Part shown: in pieces, positions 1 through 5,350 of the stretch
Position numbering within the stretch: the first letter of the stretch is position 1
Layout of the letters: every line of letters begins with the position of its first letter
Source of the DNA: an uncultured Holosporaceae bacterium
GTDB lineage: Bacteria; Pseudomonadota; Alphaproteobacteria; CAISOG01
Length of the DNA stretch: 9,175 nucleotides
Reading direction: 5' to 3'
Assembly: GCA_903887035.1 (NCBI GenBank)
Contig: CAISOG010000177.1
Span: 1 to 9,175 of the forward strand
Translations under genes and position numbers: made by a program
Notes under the pieces: model-generated
Database searches by the model: none
What the model was told of the DNA's origin: nothing
The model's input: only the letters and a program-made list of their open reading frames with translations

Positions 1-195
1 CACACGCCACCTATTTTGTAAAGATATGAGCGGGAAAGTCGCGGGGCGTAACCCCGCGGTGGGGGGTAGGGGAAAGAAGGGGCAGATGACGGCGTGTTTC
101 CAATGGACTGGGTGGGGATCAGGTTGGCGGGGCAGACTTTTGTATGGCGTGCGAACAATTTTTCCATCAACTGTAACTTTTTTGCTTCAAAACGG
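1..195. other. Non-coding stretch at left edge, with one GC-rich hairpin
   Basis: I see no convincing gene in this stretch. A perfect 7-bp GC stem lies at 40-46 and 52-58 (CGCGGGG / CCCCGCG, 5-nt loop). It is not followed by a T tract on either strand, so it is not a standard intrinsic terminator, although it could sit in the 3' end of a gene that finishes just outside or at the edge. Plus-strand reading frames entering from the left stop at 19-21 and 27-29. A third frame stays open to 199 and a minus-strand frame stays open from 167 to the edge, but both give low-complexity, non-protein-like translations with no ribosome binding site. Its role is unknown. Confidence 0.4.
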
Positions 196-224
196 TTGAC
201 ACCACCGCCGTTTATTGATGTACT
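196..224 (+). promoter_or_regulatory. Predicted sigma70-type promoter of the 60-aa gene
   Basis: A perfect -35 consensus TTGACA at 196-201 is followed after 17 bp by TGTACT at 219-224. That hexamer matches TATAAT at four of six positions and is preceded by a TG at 216-217, the extended -10 arrangement. Transcription would start near 231, giving a leader of about 35 nt that contains the GGAAGGA ribosome binding site at 252-258. An alternative -10 (TACTAA, 221-226) would need 19-bp spacing and fits less well. The site is inferred from consensus only. Confidence 0.6.
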
Positions 225-266
225 AATGCCCTAGTTAACTTTTAATCCTATGGAAGGAATTTTGAT

Positions 267-449
267 ATGACTCGTGAAGGACTGATTACTGAGACAGTTG
301 ATGCGGTAGCTCAAGGCCAATCACCTGGCGATACAGGAGCTGTACTAGCAGCGGACTTACAAGAGCAACCGCCAGCGCAAAATCCTTTAAACGATCCTGC
401 ATATGCTAAATATTTCGAATCGTTAAGAAACAACGCAAATTCATATTAA
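267..449 (+). CDS. Small hypothetical protein, 60 aa, unrecognised
   Basis: I do not recognise this protein. The start is well supported: ATG at 267 has the ribosome binding site GGAAGGA at 252-258 with 8-nt spacing, a strong promoter lies just upstream, and a hairpin terminator follows about 90 nt after the stop. It therefore looks like a complete monocistronic gene that is probably well expressed. The product is soluble-looking and acidic, with no signal peptide, membrane segment or cysteine. Residues 1-20 could form a helix. The middle is Gln/Pro/Ala-rich (around residues 32-40), and the C-terminal third has an aromatic patch with NPLNDPAYAKYFESL at about 40-54. Codon choice (many ATT, ACT, TTA, GAT) and base composition are more AT-rich than in the neighbouring genes, which suggests either a different origin or a distinct expression class. 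It could be a small lineage-specific protein; no function can be assigned. Confidence 0.62.
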   Translation: MTREGLITETVDAVAQGQSPGDTGAVLAADLQEQPPAQNPLNDPAYAKYFESLRNNANSY

Positions 450-540
450 TGCGTCTTTTGCACTGAAAAACAAATAGCTTTTGATTTTGGTCAATAAAAG
501 GCCTGCAAAAAGTTTTTGCTATAGAAACGTTACAAATCAA

Positions 541-576
541 AAAACCCGCAGGCGACAAATCCTGCGGGTTTTTTTT
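541..576. terminator. Bidirectional intrinsic terminator between the 60-aa gene and rpmE
   Basis: A perfect 12-bp inverted repeat at 541-552 and 561-572 (core ACCCGCAGG / CCTGCGGGT) encloses an 8-nt loop at 553-560. On the plus strand it runs into eight or more T residues (569-576). On the minus strand the A run before the stem (539-544) supplies the matching U tract. It lies between two convergent genes, 91 nt after the stop of the 60-aa gene and about 40 nt after the rpmE stop, so it most likely serves both. Confidence 0.88.
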
Positions 577-616
577 AGACAGTTAAGAAGCCTGCAACCG
601 CCAGAAAACCCAGCGC

Positions 617-850
617 TTATTCAGGGTTTTTGCCGATGCTGATGTTGGCAAAGCGCTTGTTAAAGCGTGACAGCTGACCCACATCCTGCAACTGTTTGTT
701 GCCACCGGTCCAGGCGGGGTGGGATTTGCGATCAACCTCCAACCGCATGGAATCGCCCGCCTTACCATAGGTTGAACGGGTTTCATAGGTCGTACCATCG
801 GTCATGATAATGGTGATGGTGTGATAGTCGGGGTGAATATCAGGTTTCAT
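617..850 (-). CDS. rpmE: 50S ribosomal protein L31 (zinc-free type)
   Basis: This is ribosomal protein L31, a late-assembling component of the large subunit near the central protuberance that helps bridge to the 30S head. The predicted 77-residue product has the family signatures IHPDYH (residues 5-10), MTDGT (16-20), RSTYGK (25-30) and KSHPAWTG (42-49), followed by FNKRF (63-67). The zinc-binding cysteines of the C+ paralogues are absent, so it belongs to the cysteine-free form, as I recall for many alphaproteobacteria. I chose ATG at 850 because family members begin right before the IHP motif. A GTG at 856 would add two residues. Neither has a clear Shine-Dalgarno; the leader is U-rich. It is monocistronic, with its own promoter at 888-915 and the shared terminator downstream. 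Confidence 0.95.
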   Translation of the reverse strand: MKPDIHPDYHTITIIMTDGTTYETRSTYGKAGDSMRLEVDRKSHPAWTGGNKQLQDVGQLSRFNKRFANISIGKNPE

Positions 851-887
851 GGCCACAAGCTTTTAAAAAAAATTAAGGGTAAAGGTC

Positions 888-915
888 TTTATACGGTACT
901 TTTGGCCGCCGTCAA
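888..915 (-). promoter_or_regulatory. Predicted rpmE promoter
   Basis: Read on the minus strand, TTGACG (915-910) and TATAAA (893-888) are separated by 16 bp, each matching the sigma70 consensus at five of six positions. Transcription would begin near 881, giving a short leader of about 30 nt with a long U tract before the rpmE start and no obvious Shine-Dalgarno. The assignment is by consensus and position only. Confidence 0.68.
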
Positions 916-926
916 GTCTGAAGTTT

Positions 927-986
927 GGGGTGGGATGACAACAGGGTGGTGGCAATAGCGGGGCTAGGACGATAGCGGCGTGCGGG
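927..986. repeat. Left copy of a direct intergenic repeat
   Basis: Positions 927-969 match 1098-1140 at 41 of 43 bases (differences at 932/1103 and 964/1135). The unit opens with GGGGTGGGATGACA, which is also one arm of the REP-like hairpin found at 1098-1111. A second, degraded subunit (TAGGACGATAGCGG...) begins at 965, 34 bp after the corresponding point of the first, so this copy is itself a decayed two-unit array. It lies upstream of the rpmE promoter and has no coding potential that I can support. Confidence 0.75.
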
Positions 987-1013
987 AATTGGTTGGCCTG
1001 TACCCATATCACA

Positions 1014-1111
1014 ATGTCATTCTCCCCCTTGTGGGGAGAATCTCAAATCCTAACCGTCAAACAAGCGGCGCTGGGAGCAAGGAGATCCTACCCACAGGGG
1101 GTAGGATGACA
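1014..1111. repeat. REPIN-like element: two inverted REP-type hairpins
   Basis: Two short palindromes face each other. The left arm (1019-1027 with 1033-1041, ATTCTCCCC / GGGGAGAAT, 5-nt loop) and the right arm (1085-1093 with 1099-1107, ATCCTACCC / GGGTAGGAT, 5-nt loop) each have a perfect 9-bp stem. The outer edges are inverted copies of one another: 1014-1034 matches the reverse complement of 1091-1111 at 18 of 21 positions, starting TGTCAT on both sides. About 43 bp of unrelated sequence lies between the hairpins. This layout, a pair of inverted REP sequences, is that of a REPIN or small BIME. No transposase is present in the window. Confidence 0.65.
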
Positions 1112-1157
1112 ACAGGGTGGTGGCAATAGCGGGGTTAGGATGACAATGGAGTGGTGG
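1098..1157. repeat. Right copy of the direct repeat, with a second tandem unit
   Basis: Positions 1098-1140 are the second copy of the 43-bp repeat seen at 927-969. The sequence continues in a tandem fashion: 1136-1157 matches 1102-1123 at 19 of 22 positions with a 34-bp period. The first 14 bases overlap the right arm of the REPIN-like element, so the hairpin arm and the array unit share sequence. It ends about 40 bp before the stop codon of the DUF2155 gene and thus lies in that gene's 3' untranslated region. Confidence 0.75.
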
Positions 1158-1199
1158 AAAAGGCGCGAATATCCTGCAGAAACTTCGCCCAGCCGCGCC

Positions 1200-1850
1200 C
1201 TATTCAATAATACGGGTGGGTGCGGGTTGGGCGGGGGCAGGCTGTTCAGCGGGGGCGGGGGCGGTACCATTCGCGGGTGCAGACGGCTCCTCCACCTCAA
1301 CCTTAACCGCTCCGCTGGGGTTTTTGCAGTCCAGAACGACAATATCGTAAACAGGGTGTTCCAGCGCGGATACAGCGGGCGAGCTGGCAAACATCCATCC
1401 ACTGAACAGGGTTATCGATTCCTCACCCTTTCTGGCTTCGCGAATTTGCAAAAAGGCGGCTGCCTCAGGCCGATCCTCAGGCGGATTTTTGCGGCAATCC
1501 AGCGCGGTAATTTCCAGCGTGCCAAAATGGATAGGATCATCCACGGTTGCGGACAGTTTTTTGACCCTGGCCGTGACCTTATCCAACACCTGCACCACGG
1601 CGGCGGCATTGCTGCTGGGTCGTTCAATCGGGGTCATGATGGCGGGTGAGGGCGCGGGGACGTCTACAGCTGCCACAGGTGCGGTGGCAGCGGCGGGCGC
1701 ATTGGCGGAGGCGTTGGCGTTTGTCTGTGCCGATTTTGATTTGGCCGTTGATCCCGCCGTTGCCGCAGTCGCCCGTTGGGGCGATGGTGCCCACAGGGCA
1801 AAGGCCGTCAGAACAATAAGGCCGCTGGCAACCAAGACTTTCCTTCGCAT
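1200..1850 (-). CDS. DUF2155 domain protein, exported
   Basis: The 216-residue product has an N-terminal signal peptide (hydrophobic core at about residues 5-20, likely cleavage after ATA near 32). A long Ala/Pro/Thr/Asn-rich linker follows to about 80. The DUF2155 domain then runs from about 83 to 176, with VQVLDKVTARVKKL (86-99), the pair of family cysteines C119 (TALDC) and C175 (VVLDC), and FSGWMFASSPAVSALEHPVYD at about 149-169. A Pro/Ala/Glu-rich tail follows. The function of DUF2155 is not known; export to the periplasm is inferred from the signal peptide. It starts 6 bp after the mlaD stop and is probably co-transcribed with mlaD. From general knowledge, alphaproteobacteria often encode it near NDUFA12, which is also nearby here. 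Confidence 0.88.
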   Translation of the reverse strand: MRRKVLVASGLIVLTAFALWAPSPQRATAATAGSTAKSKSAQTNANASANAPAAATAPVAAVDVPAPSPAIMTPIERPSSNAAAVVQVLDKVTARVKKLSATVDDPIHFGTLEITALDCRKNPPEDRPEAAAFLQIREARKGEESITLFSGWMFASSPAVSALEHPVYDIVVLDCKNPSGAVKVEVEEPSAPANGTAPAPAEQPAPAQPAPTRIIE

Positions 1851-1856
1851 GGCGGT

Positions 1857-2438
1857 TTATTCACCCGCAGGCAGATCGGCGGGAGAGTCCTCAGCCGGCT
1901 GATCCATTTTTAACCCGGGTTTGGGCGATGCATTTTTGGCTTTGGTGCTGGTAGAGGGCTTTGCATCCTCACCGCTATCCTTTGGCTTGGTAAAGATATA
2001 TTCGCCAAGAGCTTGTACCAAATCGAATGGCGGTTGGGTGTAATTGATGCTGCCGCCTGGGGCAATCAATTCATCACTGCCCCCCGGCACGATCGAGACA
2101 TAGCGGCCGCCCAACAACCCCTCACTGGAAATTTGCGCCACGCTGTCTTTTGGCAATTGGATTGCGGGGTTGGCGATATGAATCACCGCCTGGGCAAAAA
2201 AGGTGGCGGGATCCAGCTTTAAGGAACTGATGGTGCCAACCTTAATGCCGGCCAGCTGAACATCGCTGCCCACGCTGAGGCCATCGACCCGTTCAAAACG
2301 CGCGTTCAGGCTATAGCCAGCCCCATCCAACCCACCGTGGGTACGATTTTGCAGATAGACCAGGAAAAACCCTGCGACAATCAAAACGCCAAAGCCCAAC
2401 AGGGTTTCAACCAGGTTATGACGATTGGTAACAGCCAT
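1857..2438 (-). CDS. mlaD: MlaD-type MCE domain protein, outer-membrane lipid asymmetry
   Basis: MlaD is the inner-membrane-anchored, periplasmic MCE subunit of the Mla ABC system, which moves phospholipids between the inner and outer membranes. The 193-residue product has one N-terminal membrane helix (about residues 9-29, LVETLLGFGVLIVAGFF) and a single MCE domain (about 41-121). Domain landmarks include FERVDGLSVGSDVQLAGIKVG and the GLLGGRYVSIVPGG hairpin (108-121). A charged Lys/Ser/Pro-rich tail, probably disordered, occupies 150-193. I chose ATG at 2438 because AAGGAG lies 7 nt upstream (2446-2451); a GTG at 2474 would add 12 residues lacking family similarity. The ATPase and permease partners (MlaF, MlaE) are not in this window. 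It lies between NDUFA12 and the DUF2155 gene. Confidence 0.9.
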   Translation of the reverse strand: MAVTNRHNLVETLLGFGVLIVAGFFLVYLQNRTHGGLDGAGYSLNARFERVDGLSVGSDVQLAGIKVGTISSLKLDPATFFAQAVIHIANPAIQLPKDSVAQISSEGLLGGRYVSIVPGGSDELIAPGGSINYTQPPFDLVQALGEYIFTKPKDSGEDAKPSTSTKAKNASPKPGLKMDQPAEDSPADLPAGE

Positions 2439-2467
2439 TGGGGAACTCCTTTTTAAAAAACATGATG

Positions 2468-2496
2468 ATTGCACGGAAAAGCAACGCGGTTTCCAA
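2468..2496 (-). promoter_or_regulatory. Possible promoter for mlaD
   Basis: On the minus strand TTGGAA (2496-2491) and TGCAAT (2473-2468) are 17 bp apart. Each matches consensus at four of six positions. It would give a leader of roughly 25 nt carrying the AAGGAG site. The 185-bp gap between NDUFA12 and mlaD shows no terminator, so read-through from NDUFA12 is equally possible. Confidence 0.3.
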
Positions 2497-2623
2497 CATC
2501 ACCATCAGTTGCCCAGGAATGCAAGAGGGGTCATGCAAATAGGCTGGCCATTCGGTTTGGGGCTGCTGTGTTGTGGGGTGGTTTGGGTAAGCGCTGCAGG
2601 GAAATGAAGGCGGCGGCAGTCAA

Positions 2624-2986
2624 TTATTCGGGCGGTTGCCAGGCTTGGTAATCGCCAATTGCCTTCGGGCGGTGTCCACCGCGCAGCACATGACCCAGCG
2701 GGCGCCAGGCCAGTTTGGTGCCAGTCAAATTCGGCTGATGCGGCTTAAGCCACGCCGGCTTTTGCTGATGGGCATCGGATTCTGGCAGCGTATCAACCAC
2801 ATGATGCAGCCATCCATGCCACTCTGGCGGAACCTTGCTGGCCTCAGGCTGGCCATCAAAAATCATCCACCGCTTGGCGCGGCGGTTTTTGGGGATGGTT
2901 TTTTCGGTGTAATAGCGATTGCCATAAGAATCGCTGCCCACCTTGCGCCCATAAAGCCAGGTAAAAATTCTGGTGCCCAAGGTCAT
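2624..2986 (-). CDS. NADH:ubiquinone oxidoreductase accessory subunit, NDUFA12 family
   Basis: This is the bacterial homologue of mitochondrial complex I accessory subunit NDUFA12 (B17.2), found in alphaproteobacteria and attached to the matrix/cytoplasmic arm of complex I. The 120-residue protein carries the family signatures GSDSYGNRYY (residues 17-26), KRWMIFDG (38-45), the near-invariant EASKVPPEWHGWLH (48-61) and PHQPNLTGT (82-90), followed by AWRPLG (93-98). No catalytic residue is expected; the role is structural. The start ATG at 2986 has GGAG about 11 nt upstream, a weak but usable site. It diverges from the RidA-family gene at 3118 and is followed by mlaD. The nuo genes for complex I itself are not in this window. 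Confidence 0.94.
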   Translation of the reverse strand: MTLGTRIFTWLYGRKVGSDSYGNRYYTEKTIPKNRRAKRWMIFDGQPEASKVPPEWHGWLHHVVDTLPESDAHQQKPAWLKPHQPNLTGTKLAWRPLGHVLRGGHRPKAIGDYQAWQPPE

Positions 2987-3015
2987 GATCGATGTTGCTC
3001 CGCAATATTGCCAAG

Positions 3016-3044
3016 TTGCCGAAGCCCCCCGCCAATCTTAAACT
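3016..3044 (+). promoter_or_regulatory. Possible promoter of the RidA-family gene
   Basis: TTGCCG (3016-3021) and TAAACT (3039-3044) are 17 bp apart, each matching consensus at four of six positions. It lies in the 131-bp divergent region between NDUFA12 and the RidA-family gene. Weak support; position is the main argument. Confidence 0.3.
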
Positions 3045-3051
3045 TTAACCA

Positions 3052-3093
3052 TAAGCCAAGAGGAAAAGGGAAGCTTCCTTCCCCACTGGCTTA
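3052..3093 (+). other. Imperfect inverted repeat in the RidA-family gene leader
   Basis: Outer arms TAAGCCA (3052-3058) and TGGCTTA (3087-3093) are exact inverted copies, and a 10-bp palindrome GGAAGCTTCC (3069-3078) lies between them. The intervening purine-rich and pyrimidine-rich halves pair only partly. It lies just upstream of the GGAG ribosome binding site (3104-3107). It could be an operator or a leader hairpin; no T tract follows, so it is not an intrinsic terminator. Confidence 0.4.
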
Positions 3094-3117
3094 GCCAAAT
3101 TATGGAGCCGTTGCAAC

Positions 3118-3597
3118 ATGTCCGTGAAAGAAATGATTGATCTGCCCGCCCTGGTTCGGGCGCGTGGGCTGGAACTGCCCCCCCCACCAGGCAGCGTGGC
3201 CACCTATGCCCCCTTTGTGCGATCGGGCAATATGTTGCTGATGTCCGGGCAGATTCCCTTTTGCGAGGGGCGGGTATGCTACATCGGCCATGTCGGGCGC
3301 GATGTGTCGGTGATCGATGGCGCCAAAGCCGCCCAGCTGTGCCTGCTGAACATTTTGGCGCATGTGGCGGTCGCGTTGCAACAAACGCCAACCCCCGTGT
3401 TGCGCTGTTTGAAACTGGGCGGCTTTATCCAAGCCACCGACAACTTTACTGACCATGCCAAGGTGATGAACGGCGCATCCGATCTGATGGTGGATGTGTT
3501 GGGCGACAATGGCCGCCATGCGCGTTCGACCATTGGCGTGGCCAGTTTGCCGCTGAATGCGGCGGTGGAGATTGATGCGCTGTTTGCGTTGGAGTAG
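3118..3597 (+). CDS. RidA family (YjgF/YER057c/UK114) protein
   Basis: The 159-residue product belongs to the RidA superfamily, small trimeric proteins whose best-known members hydrolyse reactive enamine/imine intermediates made by pyridoxal-phosphate enzymes. The length and the FVRSGNMLLMSGQIP stretch (33-47) resemble the longer, about 150-aa subgroup rather than the classic 128-aa RidA. The conserved arginine followed by the closing strand is present (R136, then STIGVASLPLNAAVEI to 152, E151), which fits an active-site arginine and glutamate. The exact substrate is unknown. ATG at 3118 has GGAG 10 nt upstream. A run of eight C residues (3178-3185) encodes the LPPPPG stretch near residues 20-25. 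The gene ends only 10 bp from the convergent HAD phosphatase gene, with no terminator between them. Confidence 0.9.
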   Translation: MSVKEMIDLPALVRARGLELPPPPGSVATYAPFVRSGNMLLMSGQIPFCEGRVCYIGHVGRDVSVIDGAKAAQLCLLNILAHVAVALQQTPTPVLRCLKLGGFIQATDNFTDHAKVMNGASDLMVDVLGDNGRHARSTIGVASLPLNAAVEIDALFALE

Positions 3598-3607
3598 TGG
3601 TGGTGGC

Positions 3608-4276
3608 CTAGTCCGCCAGCAGCCAGGCCGCCATGCTGTCAACCGAGCTGTGGGTAAAATCTGGGGCGGCTTGAGCCAGGGCTTCTTGGCTATTGTAGCC
3701 CCAGGTGACGGCACAGGTGGCAACCGCCGCCGCCTTGCCCATTTGCATGTCATAAATGCTGTCGCCGATCATCATACAGTAGTTGGCCGCCACCCCCAGC
3801 TGCTCTATCAGGCTGAACAGCATGTCGGGGGCGGGTTTGGAATTGACTACATCATCGCCGCCACGGCGTGCCTCAAACAACTCGTTCCAGCCATAGCGAT
3901 CCATCAGGTCGGCCAGCGGGGCGGAGGGTTTGGCGGTGGCAATGGCTAGGCGATACCCCTTAGCCTTTAAGGCGGGAAGCAGATCATTCACTCCCGCAAA
4001 GGGCGCGTGCTGAAACTGACCATGGGTGGCATAATGGTGACGATAGCAGGCCACCAACCGTGTCACCGTGTCGGCATCCACATCGGGTAGGGCGCGCGCC
4101 AACGCAACAGGGGCGGGCAGGCCGATGTTGCCCGCAATCACCTCAAGCGGCAGCGGCGGCAGGCCAAATTCGTCTAAGGCTTGCAATATGGATGACGTAA
4201 TCGCCTCACGGCTGTCAACCAGCGTACCGTCAAAATCAAACATCAGGACGGGGGGGATTGGGTGGCCAGATTTCAT
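3608..4276 (-). CDS. HAD-superfamily phosphatase, phosphoglycolate phosphatase-like
   Basis: This is a 222-residue haloacid dehalogenase-type hydrolase of the subfamily IA / Gph-PGMB group. Motif I is DFDGTLVDS (residues 14-22) with nucleophile D14 and general acid D16. The motif II threonine is T114 in IATAK, the motif III lysine is K147 in NSKPAPD, and motif IV is GDSIYDMQMG (171-180) with D172 and D176. An alpha-helical cap (about 24-90) lies between motifs I and II, and the VTWGYNS segment near the end is typical of phosphoglycolate phosphatase relatives. It likely removes phosphate from a small cytoplasmic metabolite; 2-phosphoglycolate is a guess. ATG at 4276 is 6 bp after the atpF stop with no clear Shine-Dalgarno, so it is probably translated by coupling as the last gene of the atp chain. 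Confidence 0.88.
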   Translation of the reverse strand: MKSGHPIPPVLMFDFDGTLVDSREAITSSILQALDEFGLPPLPLEVIAGNIGLPAPVALARALPDVDADTVTRLVACYRHHYATHGQFQHAPFAGVNDLLPALKAKGYRLAIATAKPSAPLADLMDRYGWNELFEARRGGDDVVNSKPAPDMLFSLIEQLGVAANYCMMIGDSIYDMQMGKAAAVATCAVTWGYNSQEALAQAAPDFTHSSVDSMAAWLLAD

Positions 4277-4282
4277 GACGAT

Positions 4283-4831
4283 CTAGGCCGCGCTGAGCCA
4301 GTTGTCGGGCTTGCTGCTTTCGCTGACCTTGGTTAGGTCAGCAACCGCCTGGGTCATCAGGCTGTTTTGCTCCGTGCCACCAAGCTGATGCTGCAAATAA
4401 TGGCGACAAATTGCCAATGCCTGGGTGGTTACCATGTTGCGCAGGCTGGCAATCGCTTCAGCCTCAACCAGGGTGATGCGCTGATACATCTGTTCCTCAC
4501 GGTGGCGTGCCAATTCGGTAATGCGATGTTGGGCGGTGGCCATCAGTCGATCGGCCTCCTCCTGCGCATGCAGACGGATGGCGGAGGCCTGGCTAAAGAT
4601 AGCCTGATGTTGCGCCACAATGGCGGTTAAATCGGTTTGCGCGGCAATCTTGGCTTCTTCCGCGGCGCGAATTTTGCCAATCAAATCGGCGGCCTTTTTG
4701 TCCAAAAGCCCCAGGACGGTTCGCCCCTTAAGCCCGAACAGCAGCAGCATGAGGCAAATAAAGGCAGCCCCCGACCATGCGGATGTATCCGTAATCAGGG
4801 CATCAAACCAGCTGGTAGCTGTATCAACCAT
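4283..4831 (-). CDS. atpF: F0F1 ATP synthase subunit b
   Basis: Subunit b forms, with b', the peripheral stalk that holds F1 against the rotating c ring. The product of about 182 residues has an N-terminal membrane helix (about 16-34, AWSGAAFICLMLLLFG). The family's GRTVLGLLDKKAADLIGKI region follows at about 36-54, then a long Ala/Glu/Gln-rich coiled-coil-like segment. I chose ATG at 4831, with GGGTGA about 6 nt upstream; a TTG at 4837 would add two residues. Its start overlaps the end of atpF' by 8 bp, implying coupled translation. The C-terminus (SKPDNWLSAA) is divergent. It is the last ATP synthase gene of the F0 cluster here; the F1 genes are not in the window. Confidence 0.9.
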   Translation of the reverse strand: MVDTATSWFDALITDTSAWSGAAFICLMLLLFGLKGRTVLGLLDKKAADLIGKIRAAEEAKIAAQTDLTAIVAQHQAIFSQASAIRLHAQEEADRLMATAQHRITELARHREEQMYQRITLVEAEAIASLRNMVTTQALAICRHYLQHQLGGTEQNSLMTQAVADLTKVSESSKPDNWLSAA

Positions 4832-5336
4832 TGGCAATCACCCGATTGGCGGTGGCAAGGTGGGAATCGGCGATTAAGGACTTTTGCGCTGAAACAGCCA
4901 CGGCTTGTTCCAACATCTTGCTGGCTATTTGACCTGCAGCAGCCTCAGCATCGCCAATAGCGGCTTTTTTGGCGGCGGCAATTTTGGCCTCGGCAACCAA
5001 CAGCTGTTCGTTAATACCCAGCATTAAACGCTGTTCATTTTCTAACAGCAGTTGGGATATTTCACGATTCTGCCGCGTCAGCAGGGCAATGGCATCGCGA
5101 TGCGCCTGCCCCACCTCATTCTGCATTTCCCGCCTTAGCACATCAGCCTGTTGCCGCATTTCCTTGGCCAGCTCTAGGTCTTGTTGAATTCTGTTCATGC
5201 GGCCGTCCAACACCAAATTCATTTTTGGTGCCAACAAATAGCGCACGACCAGGTACAACAGGCCAAAGCTGATGACCGTCCAAAAAATCTGACTTGGGAA
5301 AAAAGCCAGATCGAATTGCGGCAACGAACCCTTCAT
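4824..5336 (-). CDS. atpF': F0F1 ATP synthase subunit b'
   Basis: This second, shorter stalk subunit pairs with b in photosynthetic bacteria and most alphaproteobacteria. The 170-residue product opens with the characteristic b' sequence PQFDLAFFPSQIFWTVISFG (6-25), whose hydrophobic part forms the membrane helix to about 35. VVRYLLAPKM follows (30-39), then a charged heptad-like helix through about 165. The Ala-rich region around 117-140 is typical. ATG at 5336 lies 14 bp after the atpE stop and has no strong Shine-Dalgarno. The stop codon lies inside the start of atpF. Having distinct b and b' genes is one of the strongest pointers to an alphaproteobacterial origin in the window. Confidence 0.92.
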   Translation of the reverse strand: MKGSLPQFDLAFFPSQIFWTVISFGLLYLVVRYLLAPKMNLVLDGRMNRIQQDLELAKEMRQQADVLRREMQNEVGQAHRDAIALLTRQNREISQLLLENEQRLMLGINEQLLVAEAKIAAAKKAAIGDAEAAAGQIASKMLEQAVAVSAQKSLIADSHLATANRVIANG

Positions 5337-5350
5337 GGTTGCAATAACGC

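Noticed and set aside
1..167. Minus-strand frame open from an ATG at 167 to the left edge, about 55 codons
   Set aside because: There is no ribosome binding site, and the translation is Pro/Ser/Arg-rich noise, partly created by the GC hairpin at 40-58.
2..199. Plus-strand frame open from the left edge to a TGA at 197-199
   Set aside because: The Gly/Arg/Trp-rich translation has no recognisable domain, and the frame overlaps the -35 box of the next gene; the composition explains the absence of stops.
505..519. GCAAAAA/TTTTTGC palindrome as a regulatory hairpin
   Set aside because: The arms are separated by one base, so no stable loop can form, and AT-rich palindromes of this length arise by chance.
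1019..1107. Hairpins at 1019-1041 and 1085-1107 as intrinsic terminators for the DUF2155 gene
   Set aside because: Neither is followed by a T tract on the minus strand, and their paired inverted arrangement fits a REP-type element better.
927..1157. CRISPR array
   Set aside because: Only two to four decayed units with a 34-bp period and no unique spacers of constant length; no cas genes.
1140..1649. 169-codon plus-strand frame with Gly-rich translation
   Set aside because: It is the antisense shadow of the DUF2155 gene, whose codon pattern, signal peptide and conserved motifs are clear.
3100..3753. 217-codon minus-strand frame spanning the RidA-family gene and the HAD gene end
   Set aside because: It is antisense to a well-conserved RidA-family protein and out of frame with the HAD phosphatase; the translation is low-quality.
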